Source: Calcarisporiella thermophila CBS 279.70 (lineage: Eukaryota > Calcarisporiellomycota). Taken from it: DNA of 64,000 bases. The DNA is taken from positions 951,647 to 1,015,646 of the forward strand of contig NW_027192197.1 of NCBI RefSeq assembly GCF_041956535.1, written 5' to 3'. The notes below the pieces were generated by a model, which worked only from the letters and a program-made list of their open reading frames with translations, was not told the origin of the DNA and did not search any database. Positions 10,227-22,186 of the stretch are shown here, one piece after another (position 1 is the first letter of the stretch; each line of letters starts with the position of its first letter). The translations under genes and the position numbers were made by a program.

Positions 10227-13182
10227 TCATGTATACGCGTGGGCGGGAATCGCATTAGCAGCCTAGTAATATATAAAATTTATACAAGCTTTCATATAAT
10301 GAGAATAATAGTATAAAATACCTTAAGTTGATGGAATATTGTGAGGGCTTGCTGCATATCCCACCCATTCTCGCTAAGACATTGTACTGAAAAATGATAA
10401 TTCAGGCCGGTTTGACGCGAAAGCTCAAGTGCTTGTGCATGCTGAGCATCATTCTATTGAAAGTAACCCATTAGCGTGTTTAAAAAAAGTATTTAGAAAA
10501 TAAGAGAAGAGTTTACCAGTCCAACCATACGAGCTGGCTCAGCACCAGAAGATTGGGGTGGTTGTGCAGGAGGAGCAGACGCTCCCGAAGCTGGCGCTGT
10601 TTCTGTCTCTGGTTGCCAAGCCGTATTGCCAACATGAAATCGCACCACCAATAAATCAGATATGATCACATATGGCCAGCCAGCTTGCTGCGCTTTAGAC
10701 CCTGGATGTGCAGGCGCAATTACAAAAGTACGGTCAAAACTGCGAGATACAGGAGGTTGTTTGGTTCCTGGAGGAGCTGGCTCGGTAAATTCCCCATGAA
10801 GCACAAGGAAAATAACGGGCCCACCAGCACCCCCTACGGATTGGATTTGGAAGGAGTCAATGCAGAATTTGGAGGGGTCACTTAGATCGTGTACAGTACT
10901 CGGTAATTGACCAATAGCTCGTGCAATATCGACGCTACCGATATGTACATTACCCATACGTCGCGCTGGAATAAAAAAAAAGAGGCGTGGTGAATTTGAT
11001 AGTAAACAACCTTAGCCATATCTCCTTAACTTACTTGTATCTTTGATACGGGTTAAATTTCTGCTTCCAGAGACATAGGCTCCCCATTCAACTCTCCCTG
11101 AATATCTCTTGCCCGTCTGAGGGATTGTAGTATTGACTGAGTGCGAAAACAGGCCATTGGGATCATAAAGATCCATAAGCATCGCACGATTCGTGTCGTA
11201 AAGATTGAAGAATCTAGTCGAAATTAATAGTATTTGGAGAGAGGAAAATGAATCAAACCGCAACCTTAAAGGCAATGAGCGTTAATACTAACTTTGTCAG
11301 AAAGTCCTGAATAGCTATACGTGTCCCATCCGAATCGAAAAAATTTCCTTTTACAGTCTCCGGTAGCGTGACTTTGCCATCGCTTGCAAATTCAGTCTCG
11401 CCAAAATCGAATTGAATCGATGGGAGCACCTGTTGACCATCCAGCATTTTTAAAGAAGGGAACCGCCGCGTTATTTCACTAAATAGGGATGAGTAGTCAG
11501 CCAATAAAGGCACAGAAACTTTGCAAAGTTTGGGAGCAGCTACCTTCGATAAGTTACATCATCACCCGATTTTTGGATCTCGTTTTGACGTAGGGGGTTG
11601 CCTAGCAACACCAATTCACGTAAATTCGGCAGCTTTTGGTTTCCGCTTAGCGCTTCAAGGTCAATATATCGGCTAATGTTGTTGTTCTCTAAAGAAAGAT
11701 TCTTGATTTGTGGCAAAAATTGTGCAATCGTAGAGATTGACTGAACGTTTCGCAGTTTATTGGAAGCGAGAGAAATAGTTTCAATCTATAATTATAAAGA
11801 TGAAATAAAATCTTCATCATAATATAAACAGCAACAAGGAGTTTAAATATACATACTTCTGGAAAAGTTTCTGAAATTAACTTCATTATCACCGGGCCTA
11901 TATTGCTGTGAGGGCCCGCCGTACCAGGGCCTTTGATACCAGCTCTTATTAAATTTGGATCTGAATCAATATCATTCAGATTTAAAAACTTGGAAGCTGC
12001 ATCGTATCTAGATTGAAGAAATTGGCGTAATACATCGATAGTTCCTATTTTAGGTGTCGATGACTGATCTCTCCGTGGCAATCGAATAATAAGCTGCAGT
12101 AAATAAAAAGCAGGGCAAGGATTTGAATAAAAGAATAGGTGTTAAAAAAGTCGTTCTCAAAGTACCTTGCTCCCTGCAAATCGGATTCCACTCAATTTTT
12201 CCAATGATTTTGCAATACTAATATTTGGTACCCGAAGATGCATGACATTGTTGTCATAGCGAATCTAAAAAATGGAGTTAAAAAGTCAATATTTTCAACG
12301 CACATGTCTATACACATAGACCCATATTTAAGTAAACTAACATTGGATTGTAAAACGGATATATTGGACTTCCTCTTGATAAAATCAATAAATGCCTCTT
12401 CAGTACCGCCACTGTAGCCAGTGATCTAATGAATGAAAAAAAAAAAAATAGATATATTGTTAGATATATTGTTGATATAGGAAACTGTGGAAATTTAGAA
12501 TGGTATCAAAATGAGCTTAATATCTCCGTAGTAGATTTTCTTGCCCTCTCAACAAAAAAAAGAAATTAAACGGGCAATAATATCTTGTTGGAGAGATGTC
12601 GATAGAATACAAATATACATATTACACATTATAATGCAACGAAAATATAATGCTATTTGGTATATGCTACAAAAGTTTATAGAATACCCACAGTTAATTC
12701 GATCCCATTTTGATTATCTGTCATCATTGTGTCGGCATTATTCACGGAGGATACAGGACGCGATCTACCATAAGGATTACTAAAAATAAAAATTTAACAA
12801 GTTTGTAAGTTAGAGTCTTAGAAGATTGAAAGAGTAATCGGCTTGAAAAGAAAGAAATGTTTTAAGGAACAATAGTATCTCTAGATAACACTTACAATCT
12901 TGAAGGAGGATTTGATGCAGTACCCATTGCTAGATCACCGTCCTTATCCTCTCTAATCGTGCGTCCACTCCCTTTGATGTTACCCCCTGCGCTACGACCA
13001 GTCCGACTTTTGAAGGAGCTTCGAGCGGGACCACCTCCCGAGTGGCGATCATTTCTCAAAGAAGGATTAGCAAACGCAGCTGTGCTGGTATCGATGCGAG
13101 AGAGCACTGATGATCCTGTTTGATTACCACTTCCACGACCGCCTCCTCGTCCTCCGCGACCTCCTCCTCTTGAGCTGGACAT
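10227..13182 (-). CDS. Mex67/NXF1 (TAP) nuclear mRNA export receptor
   Basis: General mRNA export factor that carries mRNPs through the nuclear pore with an Mtr2/NXT1 partner. Exons 13182-12896, 12779-12692, 12425-12342, 12264-12166, 12093-11857, 11785-11544, 11478-11293, 11213-11035, 10965-10517, 10453-10322 and 10262-10227 join in phase to 672 residues. Domains in order: an RGG-rich N-terminus (SSSRGGGRGGRGGGRG), an RNA-binding fold (YSGGTEEAFIDFIKRK), leucine-rich repeats ending in LVLLGNPLRQNEI and FPSLKMLDGQQVLPSI, an NTF2-like domain (FFNLYDTNRAMLMDLYDPNG, later RTFVIAPA), and a TAP-C UBA-like tail (ALELSRQTGLNYHFSVQCL, then NGWDMQQAL). Two introns use GTTAGT donors and one GTGGGT. Complete architecture, so the identification is firm. 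Confidence 0.96.
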
Positions 13183-14025
13183 GATCGGAGAAATATTCTA
13201 AGGGTGAGATCTTGAAAATTGCTAAGAGATAATTTAGGACGTGTAGCGATGGCTTATACTCTATTTATTTTAGCTGAGAAACCAAGCCATATTTCAAAGT
13301 CAGCTTTGGGTGTGCATACATTTATCATTAAAGTAAATATTGGGGTTTGGAAGGTGAACCGATTGGAGAGCATGGGGTAGTATCCATAATATGCCTCAAG
13401 GATTAACAAGATTTTGCAAAGGTTGAGAGCAGATATTGAAGGTTTTAGAATTAGCTAGTTGAATATTAGAGCAATATTTATAGAAAATTTAGAGATGTTA
13501 AAAGAGGATATTTTTGAATTTACACTACATACGCTTTTTTACAAATTAATGGCTCCTTCCAACTTGAAGTGATCTGTCAGCAATATATGACTTATAAATC
13601 GAATCACTTTATTATGAAAGACTCCATTCATTTGCATCAAACTAGCAACTTTGGTTGAATAATCGAAGCAATATCATGTTTATCGTTATTAAGGAATGAA
13701 AAGATTGCTGAGAAGTACATGACCCTGCATGTGTAGTAGAGCATAACTAGTTTAATATGTGTTCGATATCTTAAGTCTAGACACCTGATTTTGTTATATA
13801 AGGTGATTCAGAGAAAGATTGGGTTAAAAGGATATTTTATAAGAAAACGTGATATAAAAATATAAATAAAATTTCACAAAAGAAACTTACAATTCAAGAG
13901 TTAAAAGAGAAAGCTCTAATAAATGAAAAAAAAAAATGAGTTGTGTATGAAGAGGGGCGTTGCAGAATATAATAAAAACAAAGTATAAAAACATATTTTT
14001 TATGTGAAACGGATGAAATGGTGTG
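13183..14025. other. Intergenic region, no gene seen
   Basis: This 843-bp AT-rich gap lies upstream of the Mex67 start and downstream of the M50B-like gene, both on the minus strand. I see no supported open frame or RNA gene. Confidence 0.6.
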
Positions 14026-15053
14026 TTATGTGTGGAAGGTATTAACGCTCTGTTGCATTTGTGTATTCATATCCTCTACAAAGGAAAAAGTGAGTAAGCA
14101 GGACTGAAAAATATTAAGCGCGAATAGCATCACAAACCTTTGAAAGCAGCTATACCCGCAACTATACCACATGCGAGGAAAGCCAGCGAGATGAGGAACC
14201 AAATGAAACCCCACACCTGACTAGGTATGCATCCACCGGAGAGTTTTGCAAACCTCGTGGCATCTGATTCATTCACTTTCCGCCTTACAAGGTCATCGAT
14301 GATATCGTAGAGAGAGTAGAGACACGACATCACACTAAACAATTATACATTAATTATTTTCTATCCTCCAAGAGATACGAAACTAAAGTTTACCCCATAA
14401 ATAAGACGAAATATTTTAGGCCAACACCCTTCTGGAACCACCACAGAAAGCCAATAATAACGATGAATAATAGGCCAATACCCCGTGTAAGCATATTTTT
14501 GGCCCAATATAGAGTAATGAGGAGGCAAACACCCAGGAAGATGGACATTATACGAGATGCAAGGATATTAAATCCACAGAAAATCATCAAGGCACCAAGT
14601 AGTGAGGAGCCTAAGTAGCCAGCGGGTAAAGTACAGCAAGGAATACCACCACGCTAATTTTTGTTCAAGAATAAAGGTCACTCACAGAGATTGGTAGAAG
14701 ACATAAAAGAAATTGTACTAACCATCCGTGTAACACCTCCTTCATCCGGATCAATCTCAATTGATTCTATGTGTGCACATGTACAACAACCAGCTAGCGC
14801 ATGTGAGAATTCATGAAGTCCAACGGTTAGGAGCTTAAGTGATATATTCTTTGGTTAGTATTAATTACAAGATGAGAGAGAAAATATAGGAACATACTTT
14901 GAAAGGATACAAAATGGTTTTGATGATAGGCACGTTCCATAAGATCAAAATGCCAATCGCATATCCAACAATAATATAGAGGGTTATTCTCTGGTCATCA
15001 TTGGGAGTAAGGGTCTGGGCTGTATCCCTTTTGATAATGTGGATGATGGGCAT
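14026..15053 (-). CDS. Peptidase M50B-like integral membrane protein
   Basis: Putative intramembrane zinc metallopeptidase of the M50B-like family, which is widespread in fungi but of unknown substrate. Exons 15053-14898, 14833-14723, 14653-14394, 14334-14138 and 14075-14026 join in phase to 257 residues. A short cytosolic N-terminus precedes a first membrane segment (LYIIVGYAIGILILW). The HExxH-type zinc motif is HEFSH in GLHEFSHALAGCCTC, followed by GGIPCCTLPAGYLGSSLLGA and several further hydrophobic helices up to VWGFIWFLISLAFLACGIVA. The tail is short and polar. One donor is GTTAGT. Divergent from the CAP-like gene across about 1.1 kb. Confidence 0.85.
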
Positions 15054-16179
15054 AGGTTAAAATAGTTTTTTTTTTTATACTTAATATTTGTAAAAATAAA
15101 GGATGTAGATTCTTTAATGGAGTGAAGTTAATTAATAGCATTAGCCACTCGAAAAGCTTTATTTTAATTTTAGAAGAAACCCACCCTTTTCCCCTTCTTG
15201 GCAAGTTTAGAACTTTCTGTTGAATCGTTATTTCTATTTGCTAATTTTCTAAGCCACGGTGAGTTATAAATCCCAATATTCACCAAGTCAAAATGGAGTG
15301 TAGAGGATCATGGAGTAAAAGAACGATCCAAACTTTTCTAGATAAAGAACTATGCTAGTTTAAATTCCGGTTGTATTCAGACCACCATTACTCATCAATC
15401 AATAGGACCACAACAAAGGTTGCTTCAGTTACTAAAACTTGATGATATTTACACTATTTCTGCAAACAATACTACAAAGAAATAAATGCCAGATTGATAT
15501 TGAAGTATATTTAGTTTCTCTCTCTTTGTTTCCAAATAACCTTTTACAGTGCTATTTGAGAAACGCGTTCGAAACCGCTTGATATGTGTCCCCATGAGCA
15601 AAAATCAACTATCTGAATTGAAATATTTGTATCATGGGATAGTTTAAACATTCAAGCATTTTTATCAGCATTCGATAATTCGAAAAGCGATGGTATCCAA
15701 AGAATGAACAGAAATAATATGAAAATAATACGATACCATGGCAGCTTGGTCCTATTCATCAAATCGACTAGTCACAATGACATCGGATATAGGATATGTC
15801 TAAATATCACCCTGCCCCAGTAAACTCAACCTCAACCTTACCATATTTACATCAGCAGATGGCTTGGAATCACCATTATCTATATATATTCACCACACAT
15901 CTTTGCATTCAAGTGTAATCAAGTACAAGATACAATATACCATGTCGAGCAGCTTGGTTGGAACAGTTTAAATAAACTCAACTATGAGTAACATGTTTTT
16001 CTGCGTGTCTAGTTCTACTATCTGTAAGTTAAACAAGCTTTCGGGATAAGGTACGTGTGTAACATCGACTTGAGCTCGCAAAGAATGTATAAAAGTAAGG
16101 TCTTTGCAAAGCATTTTCAGTTATTATCTTATCCTCTGGGATCAACCCTGTACTCTCCTTTAAATCCTTCGTTCAGAAA
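15054..16179. other. Intergenic region between divergent genes
   Basis: This 1126-bp AT-rich stretch separates the minus-strand M50B-like gene from the plus-strand CAP-like gene and must hold both promoters. A TATA-like element lies near its right end. No coding frame is supported. Confidence 0.6.
16088..16094 (+). promoter_or_regulatory. TATA-like box of the CAP-like gene
   Basis: TATAAAA lies 86 bp upstream of the ATG at 16180. The surrounding block (AAGCTTTCGG, GCTCGC, TATAA) recurs upstream of the broken duplicate at 17.5 kb, supporting a promoter role. Confidence 0.5.
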
Positions 16180-16806
16180 ATGAAATTCAGAAATTTCTTT
16201 ATATTCTTCTTAGTTACTTTTATTGTTGCAACGAGTGCTCAAGAGAATCAAGAGACAATACTTCAAGCTCTCAACACTATTCGCAAAAATCACGGAGTAG
16301 CGCCTATGCATTGGAGCCCCCAACTCGAGAGAATGGCAGAGACACAAGCCAAGAATTGCAACCAAAATGTTCAAAGTGAAGGAATAGCATTTCTGACTGC
16401 TAATGGATATTCGTCGTGGAAGGATGCAATCAATTTTTGGTATGTCACTGGTCTCAGAGATTACAATTTCACAGACCCTAAACCCCTGACGCGAGGGTTG
16501 ATGTTCATGAATATTGTCACTCCAAAAAATCAGAAAGTGGGATGCTCTGCCTCTTACTGCGCTGGTACCTTTTACAAACTATGCCTATTTGAGTGGGTAG
16601 GGCCAATTCCCAGTAGTGTCAACGAATACCTTGACGAATTCAAAACTAATGTACGTCCACTCAATCCTAATTCTACCCTCACCTCTAACGACAAAGAGAG
16701 ACTAATTGTACCCGCTACATCCAATGTTATCAAGTCAAATGCTACTCAATATGCCTCCATTATGGCTGCCGTTTTAATTTCTCTGTCCGCCGCATTTTTG
16801 CTTTAA
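16180..16806 (+). CDS. Secreted CAP-like protein with possible GPI-anchor signal
   Basis: Intronless 208-residue protein. Residues 1-20 form a signal peptide (FFIFFLVTFIVATSA). The following segment, ILQALNTIRKNHGVAPMHWS then LERMAETQAKNC, resembles the start of a CAP/SCP domain (LNxxRxxHgxxpLxWsxxLxxxAxxxAxxC). Cysteines in GCSASYCAG and KLCLFEWVG suit an extracellular fold, although the canonical His/Glu site residues are not obvious to me. The last about 20 residues are hydrophobic with small residues before them, as in GPI-anchored proteins. Possible surface or wall protein. A broken tandem copy follows 1.4 kb downstream. Confidence 0.75.
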   Translation: MKFRNFFIFFLVTFIVATSAQENQETILQALNTIRKNHGVAPMHWSPQLERMAETQAKNCNQNVQSEGIAFLTANGYSSWKDAINFWYVTGLRDYNFTDPKPLTRGLMFMNIVTPKNQKVGCSASYCAGTFYKLCLFEWVGPIPSSVNEYLDEFKTNVRPLNPNSTLTSNDKERLIVPATSNVIKSNATQYASIMAAVLISLSAAFLL

Positions 16807-17637
16807 TTAATATTTCCAAACTGCCCTATGTGAGAAATTTTTTAATAGGGCTGTCTACGATTCATTTTCGCTATAATCTTATTTTTGATCACTAGAATTA
16901 TTTTATTTTTTTAATGCTTAATTAAGAAAGCTTTTTCGCTTTGACAATATTCAAGAAATAGAAACTAGATTAAATATAAACAGTCTCGCATGAATTATGT
17001 ACAAAAATCATTTATTAATATACGAATGTGTGATATAATATCCATCTTTGCTAAGTACAATTTAATATATATCATATCACTATTGCGTTTCAAGAAAGCC
17101 TGCTCTATTATATTAAAAACCCAGTTCAAGGCACAATCACGCTCATCCTACAATTCATATTTACCAAAATATACAATTGAAAGATAAATCTGTTCCAATT
17201 GAGAACAAGGGACGCCTTGCATTGTTCATTAACTGAGAGCTGTAACTACAACACTCTCATCTCATTTTGATACGTGGTGTACATTAACATCGTTCTTATT
17301 ATTCTCTCTAGCTAATAATAATTACATCATTCTGTTTTCAGTTGTAACTTTGAATTTCTAAACATAAATTGCTTTTGACTTTTTTGAGGGCCAACTTAGT
17401 TTAAAGTGTAATGCATCATATTCATCAACTTGGGTTAGTATAGCCCTGGCAAGCAGGAGAGTGGGTCGCAAGTTTACCCGTTTGTCTATTCTATTATTAG
17501 CATGTATAGGAAGCTTTCGGACCAAGTACATGTGCAACATATCTAGCGGCTCGCGAAAAGTGAGTATAAGCATTTCCCGTCCTTATCTCATCCTCTAACA
17601 TCAAACTCTTCATTTCTTAAATACTTTTGATCTAGAA
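16807..17637. other. Spacer between the CAP-like gene and its broken copy
   Basis: AT-rich 831-bp spacer. Its last about 125 bp (from about 17510) resemble the region upstream of the intact copy: AAGCTTTCGG, GTACATGTG, GCTCGC, a TATAA element and a CTTATCTCATCCTCT-like tract, so the promoter was duplicated with the gene. Nothing else is supported. Confidence 0.6.
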
Positions 17638-18083
17638 ATGAGATTCACGAACTTCTTCCTATAATGGATCGCATTGTTATCCGTTTTTACTAGAGCCCAA
17701 GAACATCAAGAAACGATTCTTCAAATGTTCAACGATATTCGTAAAAATCACGGTGTAGAGCCAATGCAATGGAGCCCAGATCTTGAAACAAAGACAGCGG
17801 CAATAACTAAAAGCTGCTCTCAAAGCGTCGGATCGGATAATTTAGCATATCTGGCTTCTAAAGGACATGCCTCGTGGAAGGATGCGATTGAGTTTTGGTA
17901 TCTTTGTGGTCTCAGTACTTATAATTTCACCGATCCTATGTTGCACCGTTCGGATTTGTTCTTGAATATTGTGGTGACCTAGAAAATCAGTATTATCCCC
18001 TTGTAATCAATTCGGACGCTGTTCAATATATTCCCTCCATGGTCACCGCCTTAATTGCCCTAGTTGCTACTTTATTGTTTTAG
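17638..18083 (+). pseudogene. Broken tandem copy of the CAP-like gene
   Basis: Reading from the ATG at 17638, the signal-peptide region matches the neighbour (MRFTNFF against MKFRNFF) but codon 9 is TAA (17662-17664). The same frame then continues with ETILQMFNDIRKNHGVEPM, SWKDAIEFWYLCGLS and LFLNIVV, clearly homologous to 16180-16806, until a TAG at 17980. The Cys-rich central part is missing. After the stop a remnant of the hydrophobic tail (AVQYIPSMVTALIAL...) ends at 18083. A nonsense codon, a large deletion and a second stop together make it a pseudogene. Confidence 0.85.
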
Positions 18084-19502
18084 GATTTTGTGAACATTTT
18101 GATTTCTTAATATTTCCTTAACGTTGTATGATATTCCTTTATTATTTTTGGTGGAAATAATACACTATGTTTATAAACCTACCATCCTGAGAACAGAAAT
18201 AATCTTAATTAAATCGATCTTCAATATTAATATTTGCTACATTCATTAAAGTGTTAAGGTATTATAACCGAAGTTCAATTTTTCATTTCTCGATGTAGAG
18301 GAGGTACTGATGTAGCTGCGAACTAGGACTATTTTGATTCTAAAGACAATACATTAGGTCGGGATATAAAGGTGAATATGTGACTGTATTGAAAAATATA
18401 ATACACTTTTTGAGATGACCATGATGTGATACTTAGAGTATGTAGAAAAGATGGGTGCAGCTTGCCAAGGGATTTTTCCAAACAATAGTTTTATGAACAT
18501 AACTAAATCTTGAAGAACAGCCGTGTTATGGGGGTGCTCTACACTCCGCTTAGTTAGCCAAAGCGATTATTAAACAGCGATTCAACTATTAATGGTAGAT
18601 TGGTTATCGGCATCTTTTTTAGTTTCTCCTTGGATTATATGATAATTAGCATCTCTGAATTAACTATCTCGGAAATTGCAACCATAGAAATAGCAGCAGC
18701 AAACAGATAAGGCCTTTTATTTTGGCTTCGAGGGCCATTCTTATTATGACTGGAAATTTAAAAAGTTCGAAAGACGGTCCTTTTTCCTTGGCATAGGTTT
18801 GATCATGACAAACCATAGAATATATGAATCATGGAACATCCGCGAGTCAATTGTTCTATTAAGCCTACTATGGAGTGATATTTTGCAAGCGCCAAGGTCG
18901 TAATAAGAGCTTATCAAAGTCTATTTTACCACATTTTGAATATTCGATGCCTACCTCTTCTAAGAATTTTAGTCCAGCTGCCTCATTTGTAAATGTTTTT
19001 TTTTTTCTCGCATAGTTTTATGTCTGCCATGAATATTGTTTTTACTAATTTACACTCAAGGCTCTCTGGGCTATGCTTTATTTTGACAGTTGGTCTAAAA
19101 TTAGAGGAATTCTTCATTTCACACGTTAGGTTGCCATATTACTCCGTGTTATTTTTAGCTGATATATTGATGGATTGATAGATGTGTATTCAGGACAGTC
19201 TCTGCCGTCATCAACATAGCCAAATTGCTCGGTCATAATACCACTTGTGCAGTAAAATAGGCGCAAGCCCAATGCAAGGTAGAATCAGAAAATGGCAAGC
19301 GGAGAATTGCGTGACGTTATATGTGACTGCTTACTTGACGCGAAAATTGCAGGAAAAGGGGGGACTTGCAACACGATCTATGGTACAATCATTAGCACCG
19401 AATTCTTAGCCATTTATTCTTTCTGTCATCGTAATTTATAGTATCGAAGGGCATCTGTATATTGTTCCAGGCTATCCAAGTTGGTAGCATTAATAGACAG
19501 TA
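18084..19502. other. Intergenic region, no gene seen
   Basis: 1.4 kb of AT-rich sequence between the broken CAP-like copy and NEDD1. Only one short frame (about 60 codons near 19.0 kb) occurs, with no recognisable features. Confidence 0.55.
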
Positions 19503-22186
19503 ATGGAAATATCAAGAATAGCGTCGGCATCTTCATCAGTTAAACTTTGGGACATTGAACCGACGCGGAACAAGGATGGCCAAATAAATTACTCTAGCGG
19601 AAATTCTATCAAATTCGCATCTTCAAAACAAGGCGTAATTCGTTCCATTCGGTGGAACCATGACGGTATTTTGCTTATATTTACTAGAATAAGAAGAAAT
19701 CAGCTTTAATCACAGCCTATGCTTTTTTTCTTTTGTAGCATCTGTTCTTGGAGTAGCTAAAGAAGACGTTGTCTCAATATACAATTCAAAGGGACAGTGT
19801 GTTGAAAAGGTGTCTCTGCCAGAGGACGGGCAGGTAAGAGCATAAGATAACAAAAGCTAACAATGCTAATTTTACTATAGCTAAGACTATTTTTGTTAGC
19901 AGTATATTGCTAAATCAATTCGATTCGCGTCCAAGTCAAAGTATTTGATTATAGGAGGATCAGAAGGTCTATTACGTGCGTGGGATCGCAAAGGAAAACG
20001 ATACGTTTCTTCATTCAAGGTAATTAGTGGAAATATGTCCCCTGTACCTTATACGGTATAAACGCGTGAATTTATAACAATAGGGTCATAGGGCAACTGT
20101 TAACTCAATAGCTGTAAATATTGATGACACATTATTAGCAAGCGGTAGTATAAATGGCGAGCTTTTGCTCCATCGAAGACAAAAGCCATCCGAATCCATT
20201 GTCGCCAAGGGTACCTCAGGAAGAGTAAGCTTATTTTGATATATCCGACCGTTTCCTTATTAATAAACCACTCATCTATGTTCAGAAAATCAACGCCGTT
20301 GAATTTTCGCCATTCAAACGTTCTATGCTCGTGACCGCGGAAGACGATGGCATTGTACGTTTGTGGGACACAGAGAATCCGACAGAGACCCTTACCATCT
20401 TTCAACCCGCCCATTCCGGTCCAGTTGTAGACATTGCATTTAGCCAATTCAACAGGTTTCTTCTTTGCTCTATTGGATCCGATAGAAACATACTGCTCTA
20501 CGATGTTAATCAAGACAAGTAAGCATGTTTGTTCATAAGGTATTTACCACCAGCTTAACATGACACTCTCACTAGTAAAAAGAAAATCGTAAAGACTATC
20601 ACCACCAACGACGAATTTACCGCTTTATCTTTTAAGAATGATGGCGTGACTATAGCCACCGGAACCTCAAAAGGTACTGAGATGCTTGCTTGGCTCTTCA
20701 AATGGCTGGGAGTGGTGTATGATCTCGTTTATTAATACACTTGTCTCGCAATAGGACGAATTGTATTTTATGATCTACGTAGCTATAAGCAAGCCGTTTT
20801 TTCGCATGACGCGCACGATTCGGAGCCTGTACGATGTCTACAGTTTCAGGTACGTGTCCTACCTTTGGGTTTCTAACGGTATCGGTAGCACGGAGACTCA
20901 TATTTCCGGGCTGAACTATAGCAAACAAGATATCCTGGATACAAGAAGGCTACAAAGCCAACCGAATCTACAAAATCGTCAAAGCATGATGAAAACGACG
21001 AAAAAGCATCACGACCCAATGCACCGGAGCCCGAGCGAACAAAAATAACCGACCCACCCCCTCCCACCGCAACCCTTAGTACCCCACCACCAAGTTTTCC
21101 GGAAACAAGTAATTATCTCGATGTGTTTTCTCCTCTACACCGGGGAGCAGGAGATGGCAAGGGCACCATTGAGCCTAGTATGGTGGCACCAGGTGGCATC
21201 AGCGGAATGGAATTTTCCATTGTTCAAGGTATTTATCCATACTTTATTCTTTGCCATACTGCTAGCTTATCCACTGCACCTATTCGTATTCAATGCCGAT
21301 AGATTTCGTTTCAAAATCGTTTGTTGCTTCCAGGAAAGAGACCTTGGCCAATTCACCGGAGCATTACCAGAATAAACCAAGCCCCGCCCTCAAATCACAC
21401 GAGCTCACACCAACTATCCCAAATAGTCATACCAATGAAGATTCCGCACCGAGCCTATCGAGCTCCTCAAGCACAAGTAAAACCTATGCATCCCTGAATC
21501 CTTCTCCTCGACCATCGACCATGGCTTCAGGGGGACCATTAGCACCGGAGGATGGCAAAGATGAGCTGGACGTGCGGTTACAGCAGCTCACGGAGAATCT
21601 GAAGGGAAACATCATGCAGGGAATCGTTCAGGGAGTCTCGGCATCCAACGAGCTACCGAAGAAGAGCAGTGGAAAACGCGTGGCCTTTGCTGAAGTGGAC
21701 GAGGTTGCTCCTCCAGCCGCAGAGGAGGTGGGATCAGAGGAGGCTAAGCTGGAGAGCAGGGGGCCGGAGGGGTTGGAGGGCATGGAGCGATCTCCGCTTC
21801 GCCAAGACCCTTCGCCGACGGCATCTCGGCCCTCTTTAACGGGGGCGTCACTAGAGACGAGTGGAAGCACGAGCGCGGCATCGAGCTTCCAGCTCGGCGT
21901 GGTGCAAAACGTCATCAAGGACTGTCTCGAGGAATTCCGGGAGGCACTACGTAATGATATCCATAACATGCACGTGGAGTTGTTAAGGCAATTCTATATG
22001 CAAAAGGTAATTTGGCCTTAATTGCGTCGTGCCAGTGTATCCGCTTCATGATTTGATTGTATCACTGCATAGATGGAGTTTGAAATGATGTTCCAGCGAT
22101 ACTGCAACACTGCTCCTCTTCGCGAAGAGATCGAGCGGCTGCGGGAGGAGAACCGGCGGCTGAAGGCGCAGCAGCCCTTTTTATAG
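19503..22186 (+). CDS. NEDD1-like WD40 protein, gamma-tubulin complex targeting factor
   Basis: NEDD1 docks gamma-tubulin ring complexes to microtubule-organising centres and the spindle (family knowledge). Exons 19503-19665, 19739-19833, 19903-20019 (or from 19900), 20084-20224, 20286-20518, 20576-20673, 20755-20849, 20922-21228, 21303-22006 and 22073-22186 join in phase to about 688 residues. Residues 1 to about 320 are WD repeats closely tracking NEDD1: VKLWDIEPT, LLASGSINGELLLH, PFKRSMLVTAEDDGIVRLWD, SIGSDRNILLYDVN and GRIVFYDLRS. A Pro/Ser-rich linker follows. The C-terminus has the NEDD1 gamma-tubulin-binding helices: VIKDCLEEFREALRNDI, then a coiled coil ending EIERLREENRRLKAQQ. Both ends matching makes this more than a generic WD40 protein. 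Confidence 0.88.

Noticed and set aside
12541-12783. 80-codon plus-strand frame
   Set aside because: It overlaps Mex67 exon 2 and its flanking introns on the other strand and has no recognisable features.
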